Source: Myxococcales bacterium
GTDB lineage: Bacteria; Myxococcota_A; Polyangia; Haliangiales; Haliangiaceae
Reading direction: 5' to 3'
Length of the DNA stretch: 64,000 nucleotides
NCBI GenBank assembly: GCA_016716835.1
Contig: JADJUW010000001.1
Coordinates: 1,508,001-1,572,000 of the forward strand
Shown: positions 58,001-64,000 of the stretch, piece by piece
How the letters are laid out: the number at the start of each line of letters is the position of its first letter
How positions within the stretch are numbered: the stretch's first letter is position 1
Made by a program: the position numbers and the translations under genes
Notes under the pieces: generated by a model
The model's database searches: none
What the model saw: the letters and a program-made list of their open reading frames with translations, nothing else
What the model was told of the DNA's origin: nothing

Positions 58001-58618
58001 AAGCGCCTCGAAACGCTCGAACGACACTCCGATCTGGGCGCGGGCTTTCACATTGCGGCGGCGGATCTCGAGCAGCGCGGTGGCGGCGAGCTGTTTGGCC
58101 CCAAGCAATCGGGTGCGATCGCCGCGGTTGGCTTTGATGCGTACGTCCGGCTGCTCGAGGAAGCGGTCGCCGAGCTGCGCGGCGAGCCCTTGGCCTCGGC
58201 GCTCGATCCAGACGTTACCACCGACATTCCCTGTTTTTTGCCGGATGACTATCTGCCCGATGTCGGCCAACGCCTAGACCTCTATCGTAGGCTTGCCACG
58301 GCGGCCAGTGGGGCCGAAGTGCAAGAGTTGCTCGACGAAACCGTCGATCGCTTCGGCGTCTTGCCTGCGCCGGCGGTAGCGCTCGGCCAGCTCATGCAAG
58401 CGCGCGCGCTCGCACGAGACCGGCGCATAGGCCTTGTCGATGTTTCGGCAAAGCGCCTGGCGATTGCCTATGCGGCAGCGAGCAGCCCGCACGATTCCCC
58501 TCCGCCCACCCCGCCGCCGCCGTGGAAACGGACGGCCGATGGCCGCTTCACCCTGCCATTATCGGGCGACGATCCGCTTGGGCAGGCGCGGCAAGCCTTG
58601 CTAGAATTGCCGGCGTGA
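55100..58618 (+). CDS. mfd: Transcription-repair coupling factor Mfd
   Basis: This encodes 1172 residues from ATG 55100. Mfd removes RNA polymerase stalled at lesions and recruits UvrA. The N-terminal UvrB-like part has GTFAVRGGIVDIF and RVEFFGDEVESLRTFDP. The RNA-polymerase-interacting domain lies near residue 510 (LVYANGSVYLPVYRISEVERYVG). The RecG-like translocase has LIYGDVGYGKTEVALRA (near 640), VVIDEEQRFGVEHKEKLK (near 740), LTATPIPRTLHVALAGLRDMSII and TSIIESGIDIPRANTM. The TRCF C-terminal domain has PCFLPDDYLPDVGQRLDLYRR. An Ala/Ser/Pro insertion (SSAGASAAAKPSPKG) interrupts the second translocase lobe. Confidence 0.96.
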   Translation: MTTPRPTRWQWPPVPSVITGAIASYVPFICAQLASAAETPIVIVCATRDEALRLAAHIEWWQGVAKAASAPGAVIALCAPSGSPYLEMAPHPGDDAAFMAALAAAGKAVAGDIVVLDTTTLVHKTLTPAALAAQCATLAVGETLSRDQLIARLASGGYQRAAVVDDVGTFAVRGGIVDIFAPTSTRPLRVEFFGDEVESLRTFDPLTQRTVATLTQATLSPAREAIVTDADGVKARLYELADAMVFPSRKTRELVRLIEEDPGFVGNHALLPAYHASLTEVASHLPPRARLAIVDEQACAAAIERRLANLHAEHQERVASGHLAFPPLAHVADEAWWQAWRARAGVAIEPFMLVGDKRPVLAAAVDDLSAFRRAMIGARTQGSLAATWQAQAQTWRTLGAEVMLVGESTSRLERLRGLVADATAGSAPTGIAAAHVGPIEEGFSSPRDGLVVVTAQDALGDKRPTRARRDGGAAARALRGRIDSFLGLAAGSYLVHRVHGVGRYQGLVNLPLGDGAPPTDFLHLVYANGSVYLPVYRISEVERYVGADASPPKLDKLGGETWAKSRHKASLQVRALAEELLQLYAQRAALAGHAFGPADDLFRSFEDAFPYQPTPDQQTAIDAVLADMERPRPMDRLIYGDVGYGKTEVALRAICRAATDGKQVALLAPTTVLVEQHMRTITERFAAVPVTIAKLSRFQSKRQQDEVVAGIATGAIDIVVGTHRMLSADVRFPRLGLVVIDEEQRFGVEHKEKLKRLRTYVDVLTLTATPIPRTLHVALAGLRDMSIIATPPETRQAIRTYIAQPDPALIRDAIRRELARGGQVFWVAPHIDARSSAGASAAAKPSPKGAPTLAGEPFDRGIEAWQAYLQVLVPEARIAVAHGQLTSEALERTMVGFIQGEFDILCATSIIESGIDIPRANTMFVARADRFGLAQLYQLRGRIGRSDQKAQCYLLVPPTGQLTEQARKRLETLERHSDLGAGFHIAAADLEQRGGGELFGPKQSGAIAAVGFDAYVRLLEEAVAELRGEPLASALDPDVTTDIPCFLPDDYLPDVGQRLDLYRRLATAASGAEVQELLDETVDRFGVLPAPAVALGQLMQARALARDRRIGLVDVSAKRLAIAYAAASSPHDSPPPTPPPPWKRTADGRFTLPLSGDDPLGQARQALLELPA

Positions 58619-59625
58619 CCCCAACGAGCATGTACCGCCTTGCCAGCTTGGCCGGCCTAGCTGGATTTGCCTTGGCCTGCGCGGTCGTCGGCAGCAGCTG
58701 CAAAGACGACGCCCCAGGGCCCGTCACCGCCACCAAGGCCATCAATACCGCGCCCGCCGGGGACGACGAGGTGCTGGCGACCGTCGGCTCCGAGGTCATC
58801 ACAGTCGGTGAACTAAACGAACAGCTCGCCGCGCAGTCGCCGTACATTCGCACCCGCTATACCTCGGCCGAGCAAAAGCGAGAATTTCTCGAGGCCATGG
58901 TCCGGTTCGAAATCCTCGCGCAAGAGGCGGTGCGCCGTGGCCTCGACAAGGACCCGCAGGTTGTCCTTGCAACGAAGAAGGCGCTGGCCGAGTTGCTCGT
59001 GCGCAGCAAGTTTGACGATGTCGTCCTGCCTGAGACGATCACTGATGACGAGATAGCCACCTATTACCAGGCGCACCTCGAGGCGTTTATTACGGTCCCG
59101 GAGGTGCGCGCCTCGGCGTTGGTGCTCGCGACCAAGGCGCAAGGCGACGCGGCCACCACGCTGGCACGCGAGCCGGCGCAGGCTACTAATGAAGCCTTCG
59201 CCAAGCTCGTCGATGAAATGTCGCTGCACGCGGAAAGCAAGCAACGCCGCGGCGACCTGCGATATTTCACCCAGGCCAACACGGACCTCCCCGCAGCGGT
59301 GGTGGCCGCCGCCTTTGCGCTGCCGGCCGTTGGTTCAATCAGCGACCCGATTAAAACCGGTGACGCCGAGTATTGGATCTTGCGCCTGACCGATCGCCGC
59401 CCAGCCCGACAAAAGGAGCTGACCGAGGTCAAACAGGAGGTGCGCTACCGCGTCTACGATGAAAAACGGTTGGCCGCGCGGCAGGAGCTCGTGGAAGGTT
59501 TGCGTGCTGGCGCCAAAATCGAGATCGACCAGGCCGCGCTAGGCAAGGTCGTGCTCTCGCCGCCATCGACCGCTACGCCCGTGACGGGTAAGCTGCCGGC
59601 CACCCCTCCATTGGCCACGCCGTGA
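58615..59625 (+). CDS. PpiC/SurA-type peptidyl-prolyl isomerase lipoprotein
   Basis: This encodes about 336 residues from GTG 58615, whose GTGA overlaps the mfd stop; ATG 58630 (MYRLASLAG) is an alternative. The signal peptide ends AVVGSSC-KDD. SurA-N-like DEVLATVGSEVITVGELNEQL leads into a helical chaperone part and a parvulin-like region (SLHAESKQRRGDLRYFTQANTDLPAAV, ISDPIKTGDAEYWILRLTDRRPARQ). It probably assists folding of envelope proteins. It is followed by a second protein of the same type, so the pair may form one chaperone system. Confidence 0.88.
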   Translation: MTPTSMYRLASLAGLAGFALACAVVGSSCKDDAPGPVTATKAINTAPAGDDEVLATVGSEVITVGELNEQLAAQSPYIRTRYTSAEQKREFLEAMVRFEILAQEAVRRGLDKDPQVVLATKKALAELLVRSKFDDVVLPETITDDEIATYYQAHLEAFITVPEVRASALVLATKAQGDAATTLAREPAQATNEAFAKLVDEMSLHAESKQRRGDLRYFTQANTDLPAAVVAAAFALPAVGSISDPIKTGDAEYWILRLTDRRPARQKELTEVKQEVRYRVYDEKRLAARQELVEGLRAGAKIEIDQAALGKVVLSPPSTATPVTGKLPATPPLATP

Positions 59626-59702
59626 TCGCCTGCTGAGAGCCGCCTTTTGGCTACCCGGTACGGGCAACCTTGGTTGCTGTTTGGAGGTCAAAGCGCTACA
59701 CC

Positions 59703-60717
59703 ATGGCCATGAATCACGCGAGGTTATCGATGCTGTTGGCCGGGGCTTTTGCGGCGGCGAGCCTGGTATCGCAGGCACCACCTCAAACCGCCGCGGCGCA
59801 GCCACCACCCAAGGCCAAGGCTGCCAGCAAGCGCATCCTGCTCGATCGCATCGTCGCGGTCGTCAACAACAGCATCATCCTGCAGAGCGATCTGCAGACG
59901 CGCCTCTCTCCTTGCGAGCGGCGAGGAGGCCGCCAGCGAAGACACGAGGCGCTCGGAGGCCATGCGCGCGCGGGTGCTCGACGACATGGTCAATGAAGAG
60001 CTCATTTTGCAGGCCGCCGATAAGGCCGAACTCGATGTCGACCCCGCCGAAATCGACGCGCACATCGCCGACATCAAAACCCAATACGAGCTCGATGACG
60101 CCGCGCTCGAAGACGAGCTGCGCAAGCAAGGCCAGTCCATGGCGGGCTTTCGCAACGACACACGTAAACAGCTGCTGCGCTATCGCGCCATCAACCAACA
60201 GGTAAAACCAAAAATTGATATCACGGAGGCGGACGTCCGCGCGCGCTACGACCAGATGGCACGGCGCGCCGATTCAGTGGCCGCCGTATTCGTCGCCCAC
60301 ATTCTGGTCGCGGTCGCCGAAAATGCCACCGTGAGCGAACGCGAGGTTGCCAAGGCCAAGGCCGTTGCGATCAAGAAACGGCTCGACGCGGGTGAGCCCT
60401 TCAAAACCGTGGCCGCCGAGACCTCCGACGATGCCGCCACCAAGGCGTCCGGCGGCGAGCTAGGCTGGTTTGAACGCGGCACCCTGGCGTGGGACTCGAT
60501 CGTCTTTGAGATGAAGGTTGGCGAAACCAGCGACCCAGTCGCGGGCCCGCAAGGATTTCATCTCCTGCGGGTAAACGACAAGAAGACGTCGGCCGCCGGC
60601 GACTATGACCAAGTCAAGGTCTCGATCAAGAATGACATGTGGCGGCGCGAGGTAGAAAAGAAGACCAGCGAATGGATTGAAGAGCTGCGTCGCGACGCCT
60701 ACATCGACATAAAGTAG
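59703..60717 (+). CDS. SurA-like periplasmic PPIase chaperone (frameshift near 59905)
   Basis: About 337 residues are encoded once the frame is repaired. ATG 59703 begins a Sec signal peptide (MAMNHARLSMLLAGAFAAASL...TAAAQ). The SurA N-terminal motif DRIVAVVNNSIILQSDLQTRL then runs into a pyrimidine stretch at 59902-59912 where the frame is lost. Dropping one C, or adding a CT, gives RLSLASGEEAASEDTRRSE and joins the long second frame. The remainder has LDDMVNEELILQAADKAELDV, a helical core and one parvulin domain (AHILVAVAENAT, GGELGWFERGTLAWDSIVFEM, GPQGFHLLRVNDKK). It is shorter than E. coli SurA because it has one PPIase domain rather than two. Confidence 0.85.
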
Positions 60718-60774
60718 GCCGCCCTACCCACTCATCGCCTGGACGCAGGCGCAAACCCCACGTACCATGATGGT

Positions 60775-61116
60775 GTGTCACATCAGCCGCGTTCCCATCA
60801 GCGCTTTAGCTTAGAGCTCGCGGCGACCGCGACGATCGACGGCGCGGCCATCGCGGGCCGGCTGCAAAACCTGTCGGTTGGAGGTGCGTTGTTGGTATGG
60901 ACGGCGCCACCTTCCAATCGACTCGGGATGGGGCTGCGCTTCGAGCTGACTTTTTTGGTGCCGGCTCCCGAACCCATTGGCATCGCGACCACGGTCACCG
61001 TGCGTTGGACGGCCGAGAATGGCGTCGGCGTGCAGTTCGACGGCCTGCGCGCAAAGGAGGCCTTTGCGCTGGGCAAGTATCTCGCGCTGCTTCCACCCGA
61101 CGCGGCAACGACGTAG
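60775..61116 (+). CDS. PilZ domain protein
   Basis: This encodes 113 residues from GTG 60775; nearby ATGs are out of frame. The c-di-GMP-binding motifs are present as RSHQRF (RxxxR, residues 6-10) and NLSVGGA (an N-for-D form of [DN]xSxxG, about 32-38). The barrel continues VTVRWTAENGVGVQFDGL. Stand-alone PilZ proteins usually act as c-di-GMP receptors; the target is unknown. It is close to the PPIase gene upstream (57 bp) and the peptidase gene downstream. Confidence 0.88.
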   Translation: MSHQPRSHQRFSLELAATATIDGAAIAGRLQNLSVGGALLVWTAPPSNRLGMGLRFELTFLVPAPEPIGIATTVTVRWTAENGVGVQFDGLRAKEAFALGKYLALLPPDAATT

Positions 61117-61209
61117 CCTGTGGTTGACCGACGCTGCCGTGACCGGGCCTGGGCGATTGGGCAGGCAAGCATCACTTACCTCGCCACCAATCGTGGTTAC
61201 ATTCGCCAG

Positions 61210-62175
61210 GTGCTGCGTCTCTTGCTCGCGATCTCGCTATGGGCCGTGGGCGCGCCCGCCGCCTTGGCCTCACCAACTGCGGTCGTCATCAACGCACCGG
61301 CAGACCGGTGGCGCGAGCGGGCGCAGATCGCCAAGGTCGCGCAGACTACGCTCGCGCGCATCGCCGCCGACCAACCAACGCTCGCCCCCCCGGCAACCCT
61401 TGAGCTAAGGCTGGTCGTGGACGCTTCCGATTTGGCCGCGGCGGCCCCCCCAGGTTGGCGCGTGCCCGAGTGGGCCTCCGGTGTTTCATTTTCCGGAACT
61501 AATATTGTGGCCGTCGCGCTGACCCGCAACGGGGCAGCCCTGCCCTACTTAGACACGGTCGCCCACGAGGTTGCCCATGCCGCGCTCGATAGCGCCTTAC
61601 GCGAACGCGCGCCACGCTGGCTACACGAGGGCTTCGCCGCGCTCTATTCGACCAGCGATAATTGGGCGCACATGACCACGCTTGCCGGCATCGCCTGGTT
61701 TGACAATGCGACGCCGCTGCACCAACTCGACGCCACCTTTCGCGCGCATCACGTCACCGCGGGGCGCGCTTATGCGCAGAGCTACGATTTTGTCACGTAT
61801 CTAGCTGAGCGCGGCCGCTACGAAGACCAGGACGACGACGGCGACCCGTGGCCGTTCCGTCGCTTTGTCGCCGCCCTGGCTGCCGGCAAAACCGGCGACG
61901 AGGCCGCCGTCGCCAACTTTGGCGCGCCGCTCTCGACGCTGTTTGAACAATGGCAGGCGTCTTTATCGACGCGCTATTTTTTGCTGCCCGTGGCGCTACT
62001 GTCGAGCCTGTTTTGGGTCCTCGTGTGCCTGCTCTTGGTCTTGGCCTGGTGGCGCAAACGACGCCATGCCGCGCGGGTGTTGGCGACGTGGGCCGCGCAG
62101 GAGCGCGCCGACGACGCGCTACTTGGCAGCGTCGAGGAACGCGACCCGCAGGTCGTGGAGCAGCCGCTGCAATAG
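61210..62175 (+). CDS. Membrane-anchored peptidase MA-like zinc protease
   Basis: This encodes about 321 residues from GTG 61210 (VLRLLLAISLWAVGAPAALA), which gives a clean signal peptide; the frame is open back to GTG 61120. Zinc motif DTVAHEVAHAALD (HEVAH) is followed by PRWLHEGFAALYS, whose Glu should be the third ligand. The C-terminus has one membrane helix (LLPVALLSSLFWVLVCLLLVLAWW) then a basic cytoplasmic tail. The catalytic domain should therefore face the periplasm. The end overlaps the convergent DUF1844 gene by 57 bp. Confidence 0.85.
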   Translation: MLRLLLAISLWAVGAPAALASPTAVVINAPADRWRERAQIAKVAQTTLARIAADQPTLAPPATLELRLVVDASDLAAAAPPGWRVPEWASGVSFSGTNIVAVALTRNGAALPYLDTVAHEVAHAALDSALRERAPRWLHEGFAALYSTSDNWAHMTTLAGIAWFDNATPLHQLDATFRAHHVTAGRAYAQSYDFVTYLAERGRYEDQDDDGDPWPFRRFVAALAAGKTGDEAAVANFGAPLSTLFEQWQASLSTRYFLLPVALLSSLFWVLVCLLLVLAWWRKRRHAARVLATWAAQERADDALLGSVEERDPQVVEQPLQ

Positions 62176-62391
62176 CGCGTCTTCATTTTCGGTCAGGTTG
62201 CCCTTGGTCTTGGTCTGAAGCATCGCCAGCACGTCGATGAGAAAACGCGCCGTGTGTAAATCCTTGGCGATTTCCTCGCCCGCGGGCGCTGGGACCTTGC
62301 CCATGGAAACCATCGCCGACGAGCCAAGCGAGACGATGTGCATCGAAAAATCGACGGGACCCATGTCGGAAGCAGCTGTCATGCCCGGCAT
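62119..62391 (-). CDS. DUF1844 domain protein
   Basis: This encodes about 90 residues from ATG 62391 or 62382 (MTAASDMGPVDFSMHIVSLG). The family core is clear: VDFSMHIVSLGSSAMVSMGKVP, DLHTARFLIDVLAMLQTKTKGNLTENED and LLHDLRVAFLDA. Small cytoplasmic proteins of this type are widespread in Deltaproteobacteria, Planctomycetes and relatives; no function is established. Its 3' end overlaps the peptidase gene on the other strand by 57 bp. Confidence 0.85.
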   Translation of the reverse strand: MPGMTAASDMGPVDFSMHIVSLGSSAMVSMGKVPAPAGEEIAKDLHTARFLIDVLAMLQTKTKGNLTENEDALLQRLLHDLRVAFLDAAK

Positions 62392-62414
62392 GATAGCCGG
62401 TTTGGCCGCCGACG

Positions 62415-63089
62415 TCACATCACCGCGCGATACGTCCACCAGCTGCCGATGGCGATGGCGATGGCCCCCGATAGCGCGATCGTCGCGCGTCCAAGGGGCG
62501 CCCGCCAGGCGGCGAGACGATCGAGCCCGAAGCACACCAACATGGTAGCGACGCCCATGCTCACCATAGCGCCCACGCCAAAGGCCGAGGCATAAGCAAG
62601 TGCGCCGCCAGGCGTCGAGGCCTTGGTCGCAACTAGCACGGCAAGCCCGCCGGAACCCGCGAGGCCGTGCAACATGCCAATCATCAGCGAGCGCGACGCC
62701 AAGGCCATCGCGCCGACGTGGACGTGACCCTGCTCGCCCGTGTGCGCGTGCCTTCGCCTACCGTGCGCGTGTTCAAATCGCGGCCCTGCCGCCATAGCGC
62801 GACGCGCACGCAATACGTTCCCAACGCCAAGCGCGATCAACATCACGCCGACGGCGCCTTCGAGCCACCCTTCGAGAGCGGCGGGCGCGTGCCAACCAAA
62901 GACCCAAATCGCCACCATCACCGCAAAGAGCGCGGCCGCATGTCCGAGCCCCCAGCTCATGCCAAGGCCAAGCGCGCGCCACGGCCGTTTTTCATTGGTG
63001 ACCATGGTCGAGACCGCCGCCAGGTGATCGGGCTCAAATGCATGCGAAACGCCAATGGCCATGCCAAGCGCGACCAGCGATGCGCTCAT
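62415..63089 (-). CDS. UreH/NicO-like membrane transporter
   Basis: This encodes 224 residues from ATG 63089 (MSASLVALGMAIGVSHAF). It has about six membrane helices and the metal-type signature HAFEPDHLAAVST (HX4DH) near residue 16, as in nickel/cobalt permeases and UreH-like proteins. A His-rich cytoplasmic loop (FEHAHGRRRHAHTGEQGHVHV) lies between helices 3 and 4 and could bind divalent metal. Nickel or cobalt transport is plausible but not proven; no urease or hydrogenase genes are nearby. The start overlaps the aminotransferase stop by 4 bp. Confidence 0.85.
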   Translation of the reverse strand: MSASLVALGMAIGVSHAFEPDHLAAVSTMVTNEKRPWRALGLGMSWGLGHAAALFAVMVAIWVFGWHAPAALEGWLEGAVGVMLIALGVGNVLRARRAMAAGPRFEHAHGRRRHAHTGEQGHVHVGAMALASRSLMIGMLHGLAGSGGLAVLVATKASTPGGALAYASAFGVGAMVSMGVATMLVCFGLDRLAAWRAPLGRATIALSGAIAIAIGSWWTYRAVM

Positions 63090-64000
63090 GCGACCTTCGT
63101 CAACGTGGCCAGATGCGACGCCAGGCGCGCGATGCCGGCGCGAATTTGTTCGATCGAACACGCATACGACAAGCGTACGTGGCCCGGCGCGCCAAACCCC
63201 GAGCCCGGAACGATGGCGACGTGGCCGGTCTCAACCAACCAATCGCACAGCGCGACGTCATCGGCGAGCACGCGCCCCTCTGGCGTCTTGCGCCCGAGAT
63301 ACGCCGAAACGTCAGGAAACGCATAGAAGGCGCCCTTGGGCTCGCGGCAAGCGACCTCAGGAATGGCGCGCAGCAGCTTCACCATTTCAAGGCGCCGCTC
63401 GTCAAACGCGCGCCGCATGGTCTCCACGCAGGCCTGCGGCCCCGTCAGCGCGGCAATCGCCGCAACTTGCGCGATATGGGTTGGGTTCGACGTCGACTGG
63501 CCTTGCAGCTTGTTCATCGCCGCAATCACCGACACTGGCGCCGCCGTGTAGCCTATGCGCCAACCGGTCATCGCATAGGCCTTCGACAGGCCATCGACTA
63601 AAATCGTTCGCGCCGCGGCCTCGGGCGATTGCCGCGCGATCGACACATACTGGGCATCGCCGTAGACGAGCGAGCGATAGATGTCGTCGGAGACAACCAA
63701 CAGGTTGTGCCGCACCACCACCTCGGCAATGGCCGCCATCTGCGCCGCGCCAATCACCGCGCCGCTTGGATTGTTGGGCGTATTGATCACCAGCATGCGC
63801 GTGCGCGGTGTGATCGCCTTTTCGATCGCCGCGGCGCTGACCACAAAATCGTCAGCCGCGGTCGATGGCACGATGACCGGCACGCCGCCAGCTAGCGTCA
63901 CCATGTCGGGATACGACACCCAATACGGCGCGGGGATGAGCACCTCATCGCCGGGGTCGAGCAGCGCCATAAACACGTTGTAGAGGCTGTGCTTGGCGCC
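63086..64000 (-). CDS. aspC: Aspartate aminotransferase-type PLP enzyme (5' end beyond window)
   Basis: About 305 residues are visible; the N-terminus lies past the right edge (the frame is open to the last base, GAKHSLYNVFMALLDPGDEV). Fold-type I motifs are VLIPAPYWVSYPDMV, NTPNNPSGAV (substrate-binding Asn), VSDDIYRSLVYGD and the PLP-lysine site DGLSKAYAMTGWRIGY (Lys in SKAYA), with RLSYACS holding the substrate Arg. The subfamily is the Igamma aspartate/prephenate aminotransferase type common outside Enterobacteria. It transfers amino groups between aspartate or prephenate-type acids and 2-oxoglutarate. Confidence 0.93.
   Translation of the reverse strand, partial: GAKHSLYNVFMALLDPGDEVLIPAPYWVSYPDMVTLAGGVPVIVPSTAADDFVVSAAAIEKAITPRTRMLVINTPNNPSGAVIGAAQMAAIAEVVVRHNLLVVSDDIYRSLVYGDAQYVSIARQSPEAAARTILVDGLSKAYAMTGWRIGYTAAPVSVIAAMNKLQGQSTSNPTHIAQVAAIAALTGPQACVETMRRAFDERRLEMVKLLRAIPEVACREPKGAFYAFPDVSAYLGRKTPEGRVLADDVALCDWLVETGHVAIVPGSGFGAPGHVRLSYACSIEQIRAGIARLASHLATLTKVA

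Overview
The window is high-GC bacterial DNA with the traits of a Myxococcota (deltaproteobacterial) genome. It carries a gliding-motility (glt) gene cluster like that of Myxococcus, a serine protease ending in a MYXO-CTERM-like sorting tail, many lipoproteins and TPR proteins, PilZ and HD-GYP signalling proteins, and a bacterial Fam20C-like secretory kinase. A Haliangiales- or Nannocystales-type organism is plausible, but that is inference. I see no tRNA, rRNA, CRISPR array, insertion sequence or prophage.

Region 1-20.3 kb (minus strand, read right to left) is a compact cluster that I interpret as gltC-gltD-gltE-gltF-gltG-[TPR lipoprotein]-gltI. In Myxococcus these genes encode the trans-envelope focal-adhesion (gliding) machinery, and a paralogous set (Nfs) builds the spore coat. 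Here it comprises periplasmic TPR proteins, a small secreted CglF/GltF-like protein, an inner-membrane FHA/TonB-like-domain protein and a cytoplasmic TPR giant of more than 3000 residues that runs off the left edge. The spaces beside gltG hold three copies of a structured element whose three helices covary (10561-10635, 13295-13369, 13381-13508).

Region 20.5-24.2 kb has a Cys-rich lipoprotein facing the housekeeping operon rpsP-khpA-rimM-trmD-rplS-yraN. In 24.3-30.1 kb come a multiheme cytochrome lipoprotein, an RlpA-like protein and a four-gene ABC exporter. In 30.1-38.3 kb (minus strand) are an envelope protein, rimO, an MFS transporter, the Fam20C-like kinase, a small zinc-ribbon protein, a membrane thioredoxin, an unrecognised protein and coaX. 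In 38.3-40.8 kb a lipoprotein precedes a REC-GAF-HD-GYP regulator. A repeat-filled 480-bp gap follows, then an acyl-CoA ligase, the MYXO-CTERM protease, an RlmI-like methyltransferase, a FemAB-like acyltransferase, a glutaredoxin/A-type-like/rhodanese fusion, an M1-like peptidase, an M16 peptidase, ppa and a beta-propeller lipoprotein. The last 10 kb holds a biotinyl protein, an ArsA-like ATPase, mfd, two PpiC/SurA-type chaperones, a PilZ protein, an MA-type peptidase, a DUF1844 protein, a UreH/NicO-like transporter and a partial aminotransferase.

Seven otherwise well-conserved genes are each broken by a small indel, nearly all in a mononucleotide run. This looks like residual sequencing error in a long-read assembly rather than gene decay, so these genes are annotated as single units with the break point given.
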